Source of the DNA: CAYRGG01 sp964423745 | GTDB lineage: Bacteria; Pseudomonadota; Gammaproteobacteria; Competibacterales; Competibacteraceae | Reading direction: 5' to 3' | Assembly: GCA_964423745.1 (NCBI GenBank) | Contig: CAYRGG010000037.1 | Span: 1 to 42,946, forward strand | DNA: 42,946 bases | Shown: positions 14,872-25,119 of the stretch, piece after piece | Layout of the letters: each line of letters opens with the position of its first letter | Position numbering within the stretch: position 1 is the first letter of the stretch | Program-made: the position numbers and the translations under genes | Notes under the pieces: generated by a model | What the model was told of the DNA's origin: nothing | The model's database searches: none | Seen by the model: only the letters and a program-made list of their open reading frames with translations

Positions 14872-17355
14872 TTGGACATTGGGCAAAAGCCTAGGGCTAG
14901 CGCGGTTGGCGCTAAACCGCCCCTATGGGCTATCGCCTTGCTCTCAGGCGCGGCATTGGCTTACGAAGTCCTATTGACGCGGCTTTTTTCCATCGTTCAA
15001 TGGCACCATTTCTCGTATATGATTATCAGCCTAGCCTTGCTAGGTTATGGCGCTTCCGGCACTTTCCTAACCTTACTTAAAAATCGTCTTGAAGGTAGGT
15101 TTGTTGGTTTCTTCGTAGTCAATACCCTGCTTTTTGCCTGCACAGCTGTCGCTGCTTTTTTACTGGCGCAACAACTGCCATTTAATCCCTTAGAAATCCT
15201 CCGGAATACCCGCCAATGGGGTTATCTTCTCAGCCTTTATCTGATGCTCGCCGTGCCATTTTTTTGCATGGCTAATGGCATAGGCGCTGCTTTTTTGACC
15301 TATGGCCATCACATTACTCGCATTTACGCCTTTGATTTGGTGGGTGCCGGAACAGGCGCATTGATAATCATACTGGTTTTATTCGTTCTGAAACCCATCA
15401 CGGCATTGTTTTTATTAGGAATAGTGGGTTTGGCAGCTGCTCTGGTTGCCCTCTGGGAAATGAATTGGCGACCGTTTTGGGCTATCGCTGGGATCGTTTT
15501 GATCGGCCTCATGGGTAGCAATCTACCCAAGGATTGGACGCAATTGCGTTTATCGGTTTATAAGGATCTCAGTCAAGCATTACGGATCGTCGGTGCTAAG
15601 ACACTGGCGGAGCGTTCGAGTCCGTTGGGCCATGTAACCGTCGTTGCCAATGGCCAAGTACCGTTTCGCTATGCGCCAGGGTTAAGTTTAAACGCCACGG
15701 CAATGCCGCCATCACAGTTGGGTTTATTTAGCGATGGTAATGCCTTAGGCGCTATTACTCGATTTGACGGAGATTGGACGGAACTTGCTTATTTGGACTA
15801 TCTGACCTCGGCACTTCCCTATCATTTGTTAGATCTTCATCCCCGTGTAGCAGTGCTGGGCGCCGGTGGCGGCATGGATGTGCTACAGGCCCTCTACCAT
15901 AAAGCCCAGCGGATCGATGCGGTGGAGCTTAATCCCCAGGTGGTGCAGCTGGTAAATGATCATTTTGCTGCGTTTTCCGGCGGACTGTTCGATCGGCCTG
16001 AGGTCCAAGTGCATATCAGCGAAGCCCGGGGTTTTTTAGCGGCTAGCCAAGTGCGCTACGATCTGATCCAAGTTGCTTTACTGGATGCCTTTAGCACCAC
16101 CTCAGCAGGTCTCTATGCCTTGAGCGAAAGTTACCTCTATACCGTGGAGGCCCTGCAAACCTATCTACAACATCTTACACCAGACGGTGTCTTGGCCATT
16201 ACCCGTTGGTTACAAATGCCGCCCCGGGACAGTTTGAAGCTTTTTGCCACAGCAGTACAAGCCTTAAAGGGACTTGGCGTTTCCGATCCTGGATCGCGCT
16301 TAGCGCTAATCCGCGGCTGGAAGACGACTACCCTAGTGGTGAAAAACGGCTCCTTTAATAGCACAGAGGTTGCCGCGCTACAGACATTCAGTAAAAAACG
16401 CTCCTTTGATACAGCTTGGTATCCTGGTATTCAGGCAGCAGAAACTAACCAATTTAATGTGCTCGACCAACCCTATCTATATCAGGGCGCCCAAGCCATC
16501 CTTGGACCGCAAAGGGAAAAATTTTTACAAAGCTATAAATTCAATATTGTGCCGGCGAGCGACGATCGGCCTTACTTTTTTCGTTTTCTCAAATGGCAGA
16601 CGCTACCAGAATTTTTCGGTATGCGTGCGGCTAGTGGTCTCGGACAGATGGAATGGGGTTATTTAGTGCTGGTGGCGACCTTATTAAAGGCTCTTCTCAC
16701 AGCGGGCTTGCTGATTTTGCTACCTTTATGGTTGGTTAAACACATGACGCGGCAGGTTAATGTCAGTCAACGCTGGCGGGTGTTTGTTTATTTTACCGCC
16801 ATTGGATTAGGCTTTTTGTTTTTAGAGATTGCTTTTATTCAAAAATTTGTGTTGTTTTTGAGTCATCCCCTTTATGCCGTGGCCGTGGTGCTCTGTGCAT
16901 TTCTCATCTTTGCCGGTTTAGGCAGCGGCTATGTGCGCCACCTAGCAGAGGGTAAGGTGGCGTTGGCGGCGTCCATTGCCGGTATTGCGCTGTTAGGTGT
17001 TGGCTATCTCATAGGACTGCCAGCGCTATTTTCCTTAACCTTGGCTTGGCCAGATATTCTAAAAATATGCCTTGCTATCGCCCTTGTAGCCCCCCTAGCT
17101 TTTTGTATGGGGATGCCATTTCCCCTAGGGTTAACCTGGGTTGCAACCTCAGCGTCGGATCTGGTGCCGTGGGCATGGGCCATCAATGGTTGTGCATCCG
17201 TCATCAGCGCGGTGTTAGCGACCCTGCTAGCGGTCCATATGGGTTTTAATGGGGTGGTCGGTATAGCAATTACTTTATATCTTTTAGCGCTGCTAGCTGC
17301 GCCTTATCCAGACCAGCAATCCAGCCATGCAAGTGTTGCACAGGAAAAGGCTTGA
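14872..17355 (+). CDS. polytopic membrane protein with spermidine synthase-like domain
   Basis: The 827-residue protein starts with TTG at 14872, with AGGA eight bases upstream; the next ATG would cut into the first membrane segments. Several hydrophobic helices occupy about residues 18-225, a soluble domain about 240-560, and further helices about 590-815. The soluble part has the Rossmann motif VAVLGAGGGMDVLQALYHK followed by AVELNPQVV and DLIQVALLDAF, as in spermidine synthase/SAM-dependent aminopropyltransferase-like proteins. Related membrane fusions are common in bacteria, but their substrates are not established. I would not claim polyamine synthesis. It lies between pcm and the Lon-like gene in one transcript. 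Confidence 0.8.
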   Translation: MDIGQKPRASAVGAKPPLWAIALLSGAALAYEVLLTRLFSIVQWHHFSYMIISLALLGYGASGTFLTLLKNRLEGRFVGFFVVNTLLFACTAVAAFLLAQQLPFNPLEILRNTRQWGYLLSLYLMLAVPFFCMANGIGAAFLTYGHHITRIYAFDLVGAGTGALIIILVLFVLKPITALFLLGIVGLAAALVALWEMNWRPFWAIAGIVLIGLMGSNLPKDWTQLRLSVYKDLSQALRIVGAKTLAERSSPLGHVTVVANGQVPFRYAPGLSLNATAMPPSQLGLFSDGNALGAITRFDGDWTELAYLDYLTSALPYHLLDLHPRVAVLGAGGGMDVLQALYHKAQRIDAVELNPQVVQLVNDHFAAFSGGLFDRPEVQVHISEARGFLAASQVRYDLIQVALLDAFSTTSAGLYALSESYLYTVEALQTYLQHLTPDGVLAITRWLQMPPRDSLKLFATAVQALKGLGVSDPGSRLALIRGWKTTTLVVKNGSFNSTEVAALQTFSKKRSFDTAWYPGIQAAETNQFNVLDQPYLYQGAQAILGPQREKFLQSYKFNIVPASDDRPYFFRFLKWQTLPEFFGMRAASGLGQMEWGYLVLVATLLKALLTAGLLILLPLWLVKHMTRQVNVSQRWRVFVYFTAIGLGFLFLEIAFIQKFVLFLSHPLYAVAVVLCAFLIFAGLGSGYVRHLAEGKVALAASIAGIALLGVGYLIGLPALFSLTLAWPDILKICLAIALVAPLAFCMGMPFPLGLTWVATSASDLVPWAWAINGCASVISAVLATLLAVHMGFNGVVGIAITLYLLALLAAPYPDQQSSHASVAQEKA

Positions 17356-17397
17356 TTCTTAGAATGCTATTTACGCAAACCCTTTGGGAAGCACATC

Positions 17398-19884
17398 ATG
17401 TCTGTTAAACCACTCGCTAGTGAACGTCTTTATAAACGTTGTGATCCTACTCATTTGCCTTTTGCGTCTACCGATGAACTAGACGATTTAAAAGAGGTTA
17501 TCGGCCAGGCTCGTGCTCTAGAGGCCCTTCAGTTTGGCGTCGGTATGCGCCGGAAAGGTTATAACCTGTATGCCATGGGATCTCCCGGTACGGGCAAGCA
17601 TGCGGTGGTGCGCCGGGTGCTAGATCAACGGGCTGCCCAGTGCCCACCGCCTGCGGATTGGATCTATGTGAATAACTTTGCGCAGCCCCATCAGCCTAAA
17701 GCGCTTGAGTTGGCGGCGGGTCGTGGGGAAACTCTGCAGCACGATATGACCCAGTTGCTAGAAGATCTCCAAGACGCCCTACCGGCAGCCTTTGACAGCG
17801 ATGACTATCGCAATCAGGCTCGCCAGATTGAAGCGGAGTTCAAACGTCGTCAGGAAGCGCAATTTAAGTCTCTTCAGCAGAAAGCCAAATCGCTAGGTAT
17901 CGCTCTGTTAAACACCTCCGGCGGGTTTGCGCTGGCGCCCATGAAAGACGGCAAAGTGTTGAGTCCAGAAGAGTTTGCTAAGTTACCCGATGACGATAAG
18001 GAACATATCGAAGGCGTGGTCGCCAAACTGCAGGAAGATCTCCAGCATATTGCCCAGGAAATGCCCCGTTGGCGGCGGGAAAACCGCGAGCGTATGAAGA
18101 CCCTCAACGACGAGGTGGCGCTGGCTGCGGTGGGTAATATCATGGATGAGCTTAAACGTCGCTATGCCCATATGCCTCAGGTGTTGGATTATCTGGAAGC
18201 TGTGCAGCAGGATGTGCTGGATAACGTGGATGATTTTTTGGCCAAAGAAGGAGAGGGTAGGAATCCGCTGATGCCCATGGGCGGAAGCGCACCTTCGTTC
18301 CGCCGCTATGAGGTCAACGTGCTGGTGAGTCATAATAAGAGCCAGGGTGCGCCGGTGATTTACGAGGATAATCCCACTTTTCAAAATCTGCTGGGCCGGG
18401 TGGAGTATATGTCCCAGTTTGGTAATCTGGTAACGGATTTTACCCTCATCAAACCGGGGGCTTTACACCGCGCCAACGGGGGTTATCTGTTGTTGGATGT
18501 GCGTCACCTGTTCAGTCAAACCTATGCCTGGGAAGGGGTAAAAAGGGCGCTTTTTGCCCAAGAAGTGCGGATCGCATCTCTGGGAGAGATGCTCGGCCTG
18601 GTGAGCACGGTGTCTTTAGAACCTCAAGCGATTCCCCTCAATGTCAAAGTGGTGCTCATCGGAGAGCGGTTATTTTACTATTTGCTTTATCAAATGGACC
18701 CGGACTTTCGAGAGCTATTTAAGGTGGCTGCTGACCTGGAAGAAGACATTGACCGCAACCCGGAAAACGACCGTCTCTATGGGCAGCTGTTGGCGACCCT
18801 GATACGTAAGGAAAATTTACATCCCTTTAGTCGCGAAGGCGTTGCCCGGATCATCGAACATAGCGCCCGTATGGCCGAGGACGCCGAGAAACTGTCTATC
18901 CATATGCTAACAGTCACGGATCTCCTGCAGGAAGCAGATTATTGGGCCAACGCCAGTGGCGCCGAGATGGTCGGAGCTGACCATGTGCAAAAAGCCATCG
19001 ATGCCCAGCGCTACCGTAGCGCCCGGGTTCACGAAAAAATAGTGGAAGCAATCCGCCGCGAGACCGTCCTTATCGACACCCAAGGCGCTAAAGTAGGGCA
19101 GGTTAACGGTCTAGCCGTGTTGGACTTGGGGGATAGCCGTTGGGGTCAACCCACCCGGATCACCGCAACAGTTCGCTTAGGCAGCGGTCAAGTGGTGGAT
19201 ATCGAACGGGAAGCGGATTTGGGGGGTGCTATCCATTCCAAGGGGGTATTGATTTTATCGGCTTTTCTAGGAGCCCGTTATGCCGAAAAACACCCCTTGT
19301 CGTTACACGCCAGTTTGGTATTCGAACAATCCTACGGAAAAGTGGAAGGTGATAGCGCCTCTCTGGCGGAACTGTGCGCCCTGCTCTCGGCCCTGGCCCA
19401 TGTGCCCATTCGTCAATCCTTCGCCATGACCGGTTCTGTCAACCAGCGGGGTGAGGTACAGGCCATCGGTGGTGTCAATGAAAAAATCGAAGGGTTTTTC
19501 GATGTTTGCCAAGCCCGGGACGAGCTAGACAATCAGGCGGTCATCATTCCCGCCGCCAATGTGAAACATCTCATGATAAATAGCCAGGTGGTACAGGCGG
19601 TGAGAGAATCCCGGTTTGCTGTCTATGGGGTTAACACCGTCGATGAAGCTCTGGAATTGCTCACCGGTATGCCTGCTGGCGAGCGGGATAGCGAGGGTGT
19701 TTTTCCTGAGAACAGTCTTAATCGTCGAGTGGAAGAACGGCTATTGAATTTCGTGCGGCTACGCCAAGCGTTCGCTAAAGAGGCAGAAAAAGATGCGGAC
19801 AGCAAAAAACCGGCTGCTCAAGGTCTTGAAAAGGATAATCCTCCCCGACCCCCACCGGGTCCACAAGATGCGAAACAAAAATGA
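17398..19884 (+). CDS. Lon-like AAA+ ATP-dependent protease (LonB/YcbZ type)
   Basis: The protein has 828 residues. An AAA domain with an unusual N-terminal layout has the P-loop SPGTGK (residues 62-67) near the N-terminus, followed by a long coiled-coil-rich insertion (about 120-270) and the AAA core (GGYLLLDVRHLF, with sensor and lid parts up to about 560). The C-terminal Lon protease domain has the catalytic Ser-Lys pair S653 in EGDSASLAEL and K696 in VNEKIEGFFDVC. The acidic/basic Pro-rich tail is not conserved. It differs from canonical Lon by lacking the N-terminal LAN domain. The family degrades or unfolds cytoplasmic proteins. Sharing an operon with the protein-repair enzyme Pcm suggests protein quality control, which is inference. 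Confidence 0.9.
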   Translation: MSVKPLASERLYKRCDPTHLPFASTDELDDLKEVIGQARALEALQFGVGMRRKGYNLYAMGSPGTGKHAVVRRVLDQRAAQCPPPADWIYVNNFAQPHQPKALELAAGRGETLQHDMTQLLEDLQDALPAAFDSDDYRNQARQIEAEFKRRQEAQFKSLQQKAKSLGIALLNTSGGFALAPMKDGKVLSPEEFAKLPDDDKEHIEGVVAKLQEDLQHIAQEMPRWRRENRERMKTLNDEVALAAVGNIMDELKRRYAHMPQVLDYLEAVQQDVLDNVDDFLAKEGEGRNPLMPMGGSAPSFRRYEVNVLVSHNKSQGAPVIYEDNPTFQNLLGRVEYMSQFGNLVTDFTLIKPGALHRANGGYLLLDVRHLFSQTYAWEGVKRALFAQEVRIASLGEMLGLVSTVSLEPQAIPLNVKVVLIGERLFYYLLYQMDPDFRELFKVAADLEEDIDRNPENDRLYGQLLATLIRKENLHPFSREGVARIIEHSARMAEDAEKLSIHMLTVTDLLQEADYWANASGAEMVGADHVQKAIDAQRYRSARVHEKIVEAIRRETVLIDTQGAKVGQVNGLAVLDLGDSRWGQPTRITATVRLGSGQVVDIEREADLGGAIHSKGVLILSAFLGARYAEKHPLSLHASLVFEQSYGKVEGDSASLAELCALLSALAHVPIRQSFAMTGSVNQRGEVQAIGGVNEKIEGFFDVCQARDELDNQAVIIPAANVKHLMINSQVVQAVRESRFAVYGVNTVDEALELLTGMPAGERDSEGVFPENSLNRRVEERLLNFVRLRQAFAKEAEKDADSKKPAAQGLEKDNPPRPPPGPQDAKQK

Positions 19885-20076
19885 TAATCAATTGTTATTA
19901 AAACATCACAAAGACATCAATAAAGGGTCACGCTTTCTAAACTGGTCGGTCATATTTTTTGCTTAAGGTAACCAGCGAGTGCTTTAAGGTTTGATTCTCA
20001 ATTACAAGAATCGGACAAAAGAATTGGACAAACAGGTGCTCTTTTCACTTCACAATCTCCATGAGGGTTAAGACAC

Positions 20077-20571
20077 ATGATGTCAAAGAAAGCGTTGATG
20101 ATTGCCACTGCGAGTGCATTTACCTTGGGTAATGCAGGGGTAATTTTTGCTAATGATCATATGAATGAGGAAATCCTTATTTCCATCGATGAGGTTCCCC
20201 CTGTAGCCCTAGTGGCGGCCCAGCAGGCTGCTCTTGGTGTGGAACTTACCGAGGCTGGCGTCGATGTGGATGAAGCAGGCGTCGGGGTTTATGAGATATC
20301 TGGCGAAGGTATCGAAATCGACGTGACGCCGTTGGGCGTCATCGTAGAGATCGAGGAAGAAATCTCCAATGAAGACGTACCCGGAGATGTTTTGGAAGCC
20401 TTGGAACGACGTGTGCCGGGATTAAGTGTGACTTTAATTGAAAAATCTCTGCGCAAATCCGTGCAGGTATTCTACGAGTTTTCAGGTGAAACTGAAGACG
20501 GTAATGTCCTGGATGTAGAAATCTCCGAGGACGGCGGACAGGTGCTTATTCAGGAAGACGCCGCCGGCTAG
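20077..20571 (+). CDS. secreted PepSY-like protein
   Basis: The protein has 164 residues. The N-terminal signal peptide (KKALMIATASAFTLGNAGVIFA) probably ends near ANDH. The mature protein is very acidic. It has two sections of PepSY-like beta/alpha pattern, the second being clearer (VPGDVLEALERRVPG followed by VFYEFSGE and LDVEISEDG). Such periplasmic domains are thought to bind or inhibit other proteins. It stands alone with its own terminator. I do not recognise a specific function. Confidence 0.65.
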   Translation: MMSKKALMIATASAFTLGNAGVIFANDHMNEEILISIDEVPPVALVAAQQAALGVELTEAGVDVDEAGVGVYEISGEGIEIDVTPLGVIVEIEEEISNEDVPGDVLEALERRVPGLSVTLIEKSLRKSVQVFYEFSGETEDGNVLDVEISEDGGQVLIQEDAAG

Positions 20572-20605
20572 CAGTGTCCCAAGGGACAGCTTGAGAGAGT
20601 AAATT

Positions 20606-20652
20606 TCCGCACAGGGTAAAACTATTCATCATTGTGTCTTACCCTGTGCGGA
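20606..20652. terminator. terminator between convergent genes
   Basis: TCCGCACAGGGTAA (20606-20619) pairs perfectly with TTACCCTGTGCGGA (20639-20652), a 14-bp stem with a 19-base loop, followed by CTTTTAC. It can serve the PepSY-like gene on the plus strand and the transglutaminase gene on the minus strand. Confidence 0.75.
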
Positions 20653-20684
20653 CTTTTACACACTCCTTTGCTACTATTTTTTTG

Positions 20685-22646
20685 CTAACGTTGTGCTAGC
20701 CATTGCCGCACCAACTGATTTAATTGTTCCCGTTCGGCGGGGTTCAAACCTAGCGGATCAAAGCGATAGCGATAGTGTAAGATGACTATTTGATTGATGA
20801 GTTTGTTATTAGCGTTGCCTTGCAAGGCCAGTGTGGCTAGCCAAGCCTTTAAGGTTTGATGGGGTTTGCGCTGTATCCCCTGTTTCTGATACCAAGCAAC
20901 GATTTGATAACACGCGGAGTCGATACCACTACCTGTGGCGGGTATATGCTGGGCTTTAAAACGAGTATACCGCTTCGGCAGAAACCGTTTATGCCAGCCC
21001 ATACGCCAAGTTAAAATAAGTCCCAAGGGAAACAGCAACCAAACCAAATCTTGACGTGGGTCTTTCTGTTCATGCTCCAACCGCCATTCCTGCAGCCGTA
21101 GCCAGATCCAGGAAAGCACATCATAAAATGGCGTTAATAGGGAATATTGACGAGCGTCTATCTCCTGCCAAACCATCGGCGTGGTATCCACCGTTTGCCA
21201 AGTACCGTCGATATAAGCGATGGCCCAGGCATGGGCGTGGCGTTGCCGCACAATATAGTGTTGTTCTAGTTCGCTGTATTCTTGGACGCTAAAACCCGAT
21301 ACATAACGGGCTGGTATACCGGCTTGGCGAAGTAGAAGCACCGTGCTACTGGCGAAATACTCACAGTGTCCGGCGCGGGTAGTGCGTAAAAAATCGATCA
21401 CAGGAGGCAGTTCTTTGTCGCCTGTGGCAAGGTCTAGGGAATAAGAAAACTGGGTGTTGAAATAATCCTTTAATAGAGCGGGCACTCGATGCGGCGGGTG
21501 TTTTTTTAACCCAAGTTCCGCCACAGTGGGCGCTAATAACTTTCTATACCCAGCAGGTATCGAGCGATCCACTGCCGTAGGCGTTGTACCGTGGTTTATC
21601 ATGGTATAGTCGACGCGATAGTGGAGGAGGCGGGCATCGGTTTGGGCTTTTACGGTGCCTAACGCATTACGTTGCAGGGTTTTTGCTGATAAGTTGCTGA
21701 CTTGCTGAGCCCCAGAAGGTAACGGTAGCAAACTGCTACTGTTTTGAGCCGTTTGCAAGATATTGACCGAATGACCCGTTGCCTGAAGAGAAGATGTCAA
21801 CGGCCACTGGGTTGCCCCGGTGTTGGTAAGATCTTTAAACGCATCACTGGCGGCAAACCAGGTGTTATGGCGAAACAGATTATAACTTGCCCTTTGCAGT
21901 AACTCGGGAACCGGTTCATTACCATCAGCAGTAATACGTAGCACGATGCGGTTGGATTGTTTTAGTCGACCAATAGTGCCCATAGCGGTGCTGCGCTGGT
22001 AAGGGTCTGTGGCGGAATCGTCAAACCAGGCTAACAACCAGGCGGGCATCTCCTCCATAAGGGTTCCTTGCAGCTGGATTAAGGCCGTATGGCCTAGATA
22101 ACCACCACTGCCCGCCATCAGGATCAGTGCCGCCCACACGCCAGGGTTGTGGCGGGTGTTGCGGTGTTGCCAAAGCGCCCACGTCCAGAGGCTTGCCACG
22201 GCCAGGTAAAACACGATAGCAGCCCGATTACCGGTGCTGGCGGCAATTAAGCAAACAACAAAGTAAGGATAACTGAGATCAATACTACGTTGGCCATGGG
22301 TATAGCGACGGTGTTGCAGGGAAAAGGCGGCTAGGGGTAGCCGATCCCGATTGCCAAAATACTGGATGGCCACCACCGGAAACAATACCACTGGTGTCCA
22401 TTGCAATAATGTAAAGAGGGCCTCAGCAGGGGGTTTTTGAAAAAAAACATAACAGGCCAAACCGATCAATAGAAAAGCACAGATATCCACCAAGCGATAA
22501 ATCGCTTTGTCGGGCAATGGCCACTGCCATTTTAACAAGCGGGATGCCTCTAACAATAAAGCAAAGGACACTGCTAACCCGACTTGTTCCACTTGCCAGC
22601 CCCAAACCAACAGGCTGGTGGCTATAAAAAGAGACGGTGCTTTCAT
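20685..22646 (-). CDS. tgpA: TgpA-type membrane transglutaminase-like protein
   Basis: The 653-residue protein has an N-terminal block of membrane helices (about residues 1-200, DUF3488-like), a periplasmic transglutaminase-like domain and one more helix near 530-550 before a cytoplasmic tail (DUF4129-like). The catalytic triad is visible: C428 in RAGHCEYFASS, H472 in HAHAWAIAY and D487 in QTVDTTP. In Pseudomonas aeruginosa TgpA is essential and thought to act in the cell envelope. The start overlaps the stop of the DUF58 gene by ATGA. It is the last gene of the moxR-DUF58-tgpA operon. Confidence 0.88.
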   Translation of the reverse strand: MKAPSLFIATSLLVWGWQVEQVGLAVSFALLLEASRLLKWQWPLPDKAIYRLVDICAFLLIGLACYVFFQKPPAEALFTLLQWTPVVLFPVVAIQYFGNRDRLPLAAFSLQHRRYTHGQRSIDLSYPYFVVCLIAASTGNRAAIVFYLAVASLWTWALWQHRNTRHNPGVWAALILMAGSGGYLGHTALIQLQGTLMEEMPAWLLAWFDDSATDPYQRSTAMGTIGRLKQSNRIVLRITADGNEPVPELLQRASYNLFRHNTWFAASDAFKDLTNTGATQWPLTSSLQATGHSVNILQTAQNSSSLLPLPSGAQQVSNLSAKTLQRNALGTVKAQTDARLLHYRVDYTMINHGTTPTAVDRSIPAGYRKLLAPTVAELGLKKHPPHRVPALLKDYFNTQFSYSLDLATGDKELPPVIDFLRTTRAGHCEYFASSTVLLLRQAGIPARYVSGFSVQEYSELEQHYIVRQRHAHAWAIAYIDGTWQTVDTTPMVWQEIDARQYSLLTPFYDVLSWIWLRLQEWRLEHEQKDPRQDLVWLLFPLGLILTWRMGWHKRFLPKRYTRFKAQHIPATGSGIDSACYQIVAWYQKQGIQRKPHQTLKAWLATLALQGNANNKLINQIVILHYRYRFDPLGLNPAEREQLNQLVRQWLAQR

Positions 22647-23971
22647 AACTGCTGTAGTTTTTCCGCCAGTTGGTGGGTGGGTATTTCCATGGCTTCTCCC
22701 GCCAGTGTACTACCCAACGCGCCGTTAGAGACCACTAAAGCCAGGGTCGGTACGCCCCGGCTGCGAAGTTGGCGCACCAACTGTTGCCGTGGTGAATCCC
22801 AATCCAGCAGCACGGCGATGCTGCTACTAAATTGCCCCGCATATTCCAGTACGGCTTGGTGCAGACGGGAGAAGGGCTGCTGATGGATCATCTGGACACA
22901 GGCAAGGATGGTAAGCAATTGGGTGGGATTATGGAGTCCGCGCCCTGCGGTAAATCGATACACCTCTGGCCCGATAAACATAAGATCCAATAAATTTTCA
23001 TTCAGATCAACGCTGGACACTAGAGAAGCAGCAACGGAAACAGCTGCTTCGAAGACCGTCTCCTGGGCTGTTAATGCAAAGGTATCCAGTATTAACGCAT
23101 GGCGAGTGAAATACTCTGAGCGGTATTCTTTAACGATGGGTTTGCCGGATCTGGCCCAACTCTTCCAGTGGATACTGCGTAAGGAGTCACCCTGGCGATA
23201 ATCCCGCAGTGCAGCAAATTCCTCAGTTTCGCCGCAGGAACCCGCTGAAGGCACGCCACCGGGCTGATAGACGGGTGTGCCTGGCAAGTCCAGCTTAGCC
23301 ACCGGAAAGCAGCGCGGCAAAACCAATAGGCTACCCGGTTCCTGAAAGCGTTTTATACCGTTGACTAAGCCAAATAGATCGGGTCGAACAAGCCGATAAC
23401 CTTGCAGTTGCAGATAACCACGGCGTTTAGGGATGAGCCGCACGGGCACGTCCAGGATTTCCCCAGGGGCAAGATAAGGAATATCGCTGGGTTTAACCTC
23501 AGCGCCTTGCTTATGGTTGACCAAGCTAACCCACTTGGGAAATCCCACATAGCGATCAAAGGGGTTGCGGTATTGATCGGTAGGATCTTGATAGTGGCAT
23601 AGTTCTTCATAGCTCGGCCAGGTTAATTGGAGTTCTTCAATCAGTTGCAGCCCGCGATAACTTTTACCCGTGGGGTTGCTGAGCTGCAGGGTATAGCCAA
23701 CCGGTTCCATGACGGTGGCGTAGGGGGGCACTCGCCGTTGCACTTGCAGGGTAGGCCGAAAAAACCAACTACTGATAAGGCTGACCAAAAGAATAATCAA
23801 CAAAAAGGTAAAGATTTGACTGGCTAGATTTAACGATGTGTTCATGCCCACCACCAGAGAAACCCCCATACTACAGAGCACCAGATAGCCGGTGGCTGTA
23901 AAATGTCGGCGCAACCAACGATTAAAGCGGTACACCGTTCTAAAGTTGGTGAGGAGTAAACGACGCAGCAT
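22643..23971 (-). CDS. DUF58 domain protein
   Basis: The protein has 442 residues. Two membrane helices lie near the N-terminus (about residues 28-45 and 50-70), followed by a beta-rich region and the DUF58 core with the hallmark ELAALRDYRQGDSLRSIHWK (here EFAALRDYRQGD) and SGKPIVKEY, leading into a von Willebrand A-like fold. The gene lies 5 bp after moxR and overlaps tgpA by 4 bp, so the three are translationally linked. MoxR-DUF58 pairs are considered chaperone modules for envelope or metalloenzyme complexes. The exact client is unknown. Confidence 0.88.
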   Translation of the reverse strand: MLRRLLLTNFRTVYRFNRWLRRHFTATGYLVLCSMGVSLVVGMNTSLNLASQIFTFLLIILLVSLISSWFFRPTLQVQRRVPPYATVMEPVGYTLQLSNPTGKSYRGLQLIEELQLTWPSYEELCHYQDPTDQYRNPFDRYVGFPKWVSLVNHKQGAEVKPSDIPYLAPGEILDVPVRLIPKRRGYLQLQGYRLVRPDLFGLVNGIKRFQEPGSLLVLPRCFPVAKLDLPGTPVYQPGGVPSAGSCGETEEFAALRDYRQGDSLRSIHWKSWARSGKPIVKEYRSEYFTRHALILDTFALTAQETVFEAAVSVAASLVSSVDLNENLLDLMFIGPEVYRFTAGRGLHNPTQLLTILACVQMIHQQPFSRLHQAVLEYAGQFSSSIAVLLDWDSPRQQLVRQLRSRGVPTLALVVSNGALGSTLAGEAMEIPTHQLAEKLQQL

Positions 23972-23976
23972 AACAG

Positions 23977-24927
23977 TTAGATAGGTACCGGCACCCGTTC
24001 TACAATCTGTTGCACTAAGTCGTTTTGCGTGTGTCCTGCAAAACGGGCTTGGGGATTGAGAGAAAGCCGGTGAGCGAGGGCAGGCACGGCGATGGTTTGC
24101 ACATGCTCAGGGGATACGAAGTCAAAACCATCCATTAAAGCCAGGGCTTGAGATGTTTGCAGTAACGCGATGGCGCCCCGCAATCCAGCCCCCAACTGAA
24201 TACCTTCTGAGTTGCGGGTGGCGCGAACTAACTCCACAATGTAGCGTTTTATTTCAGTGCTGACGCGCACTGCTCGGGTTGCAGAGCGCAGTTTTTGAAG
24301 ATCCTCGGCGGTGGCGCAGGCTGTCAGGGAGTCCACCGGCGTTTGTTCCACATGGCGTGACAAAATCTCCACTTCACGTTCGGCGCTGACATACCCCAAG
24401 GCGAACCGCAAGGCAAATCTGTCCATCTGTGCTTCGGGAAGGGGGTAGGTGCCGTGGAATTCAATGGGGTTTTGCGTGGCAATTACCGTAAAAAACTCAT
24501 TTAAGGTATGTACTCGGCGGTCAAGGCTGACTTGGCGTTCTTCCATGGCTTCTAGTAATGCGGATTGAGTGCGCGGTGAGGCGCGATTGATTTCGTCGGC
24601 TAATAACACATCCGTAAAGACAGGTCCCTGGTGAAAATGAAAGCGCTGGGTATCTGGCGCGAAAACGGAAACTCCAAGGATGTCCGACGGTAGTAGGTCG
24701 GGGGTGAACTGAATACGTTGAAAATCCAGGGTAATGCTACGTGCTAGTGTTTTGACCAGGGTGGTTTTGCCGGTGCCGGGCACGTCTTCCAACAGTACAT
24801 GGCCACCGCTGGCGGTGGCTGCGATGAGCAGTCGAATGGCGGTGGACTGGCCTTGCACCACTTGTTGGATATTTTGCTCGATTTTATGGGCGATTTCAAA
24901 ACCGATATGGGGTTTTGTAGCTAACAT
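23977..24927 (-). CDS. MoxR-family AAA+ ATPase
   Basis: The 316-residue protein has the size and motifs of MoxR ATPases: Walker A DVPGTGKTTL (K54), Walker B DVLLADEINRASP (D111, E112), the typical ALLEAMEERQV helix after it, the sensor region ATQNPIEFHGTYPLPEAQMDRF, and a C-terminal lid. It is the first gene of the operon with DUF58 and tgpA. MoxR proteins act as folding or assembly chaperones. Confidence 0.93.
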   Translation of the reverse strand: MLATKPHIGFEIAHKIEQNIQQVVQGQSTAIRLLIAATASGGHVLLEDVPGTGKTTLVKTLARSITLDFQRIQFTPDLLPSDILGVSVFAPDTQRFHFHQGPVFTDVLLADEINRASPRTQSALLEAMEERQVSLDRRVHTLNEFFTVIATQNPIEFHGTYPLPEAQMDRFALRFALGYVSAEREVEILSRHVEQTPVDSLTACATAEDLQKLRSATRAVRVSTEIKRYIVELVRATRNSEGIQLGAGLRGAIALLQTSQALALMDGFDFVSPEHVQTIAVPALAHRLSLNPQARFAGHTQNDLVQQIVERVPVPI

Positions 24928-25119
24928 AGTTTAAATAGAAAGCATCCTGCGAGATTAATAAAACTATTGTGACGGTTTTTGGCGAGTCGCTTTGTGAAAT
25001 TGTGTTAACAAACGGCCTAGTTAAAACCCATGACGTTGACGACACAGGGTAATGGAACCATCCTACCTGCGTGTTTTTCCAAGGGTATTGAGCGTAATTA
25101 CATAATAAAGAGGTCAATC

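Noticed and set aside
19878..19900. GATAATCAATTGTTATTA resembling a Fur box after the Lon-like gene
   Set aside because: Only a loose match to the Fur consensus, lies at the end of the upstream gene and 180 bp from the next start; not convincing.
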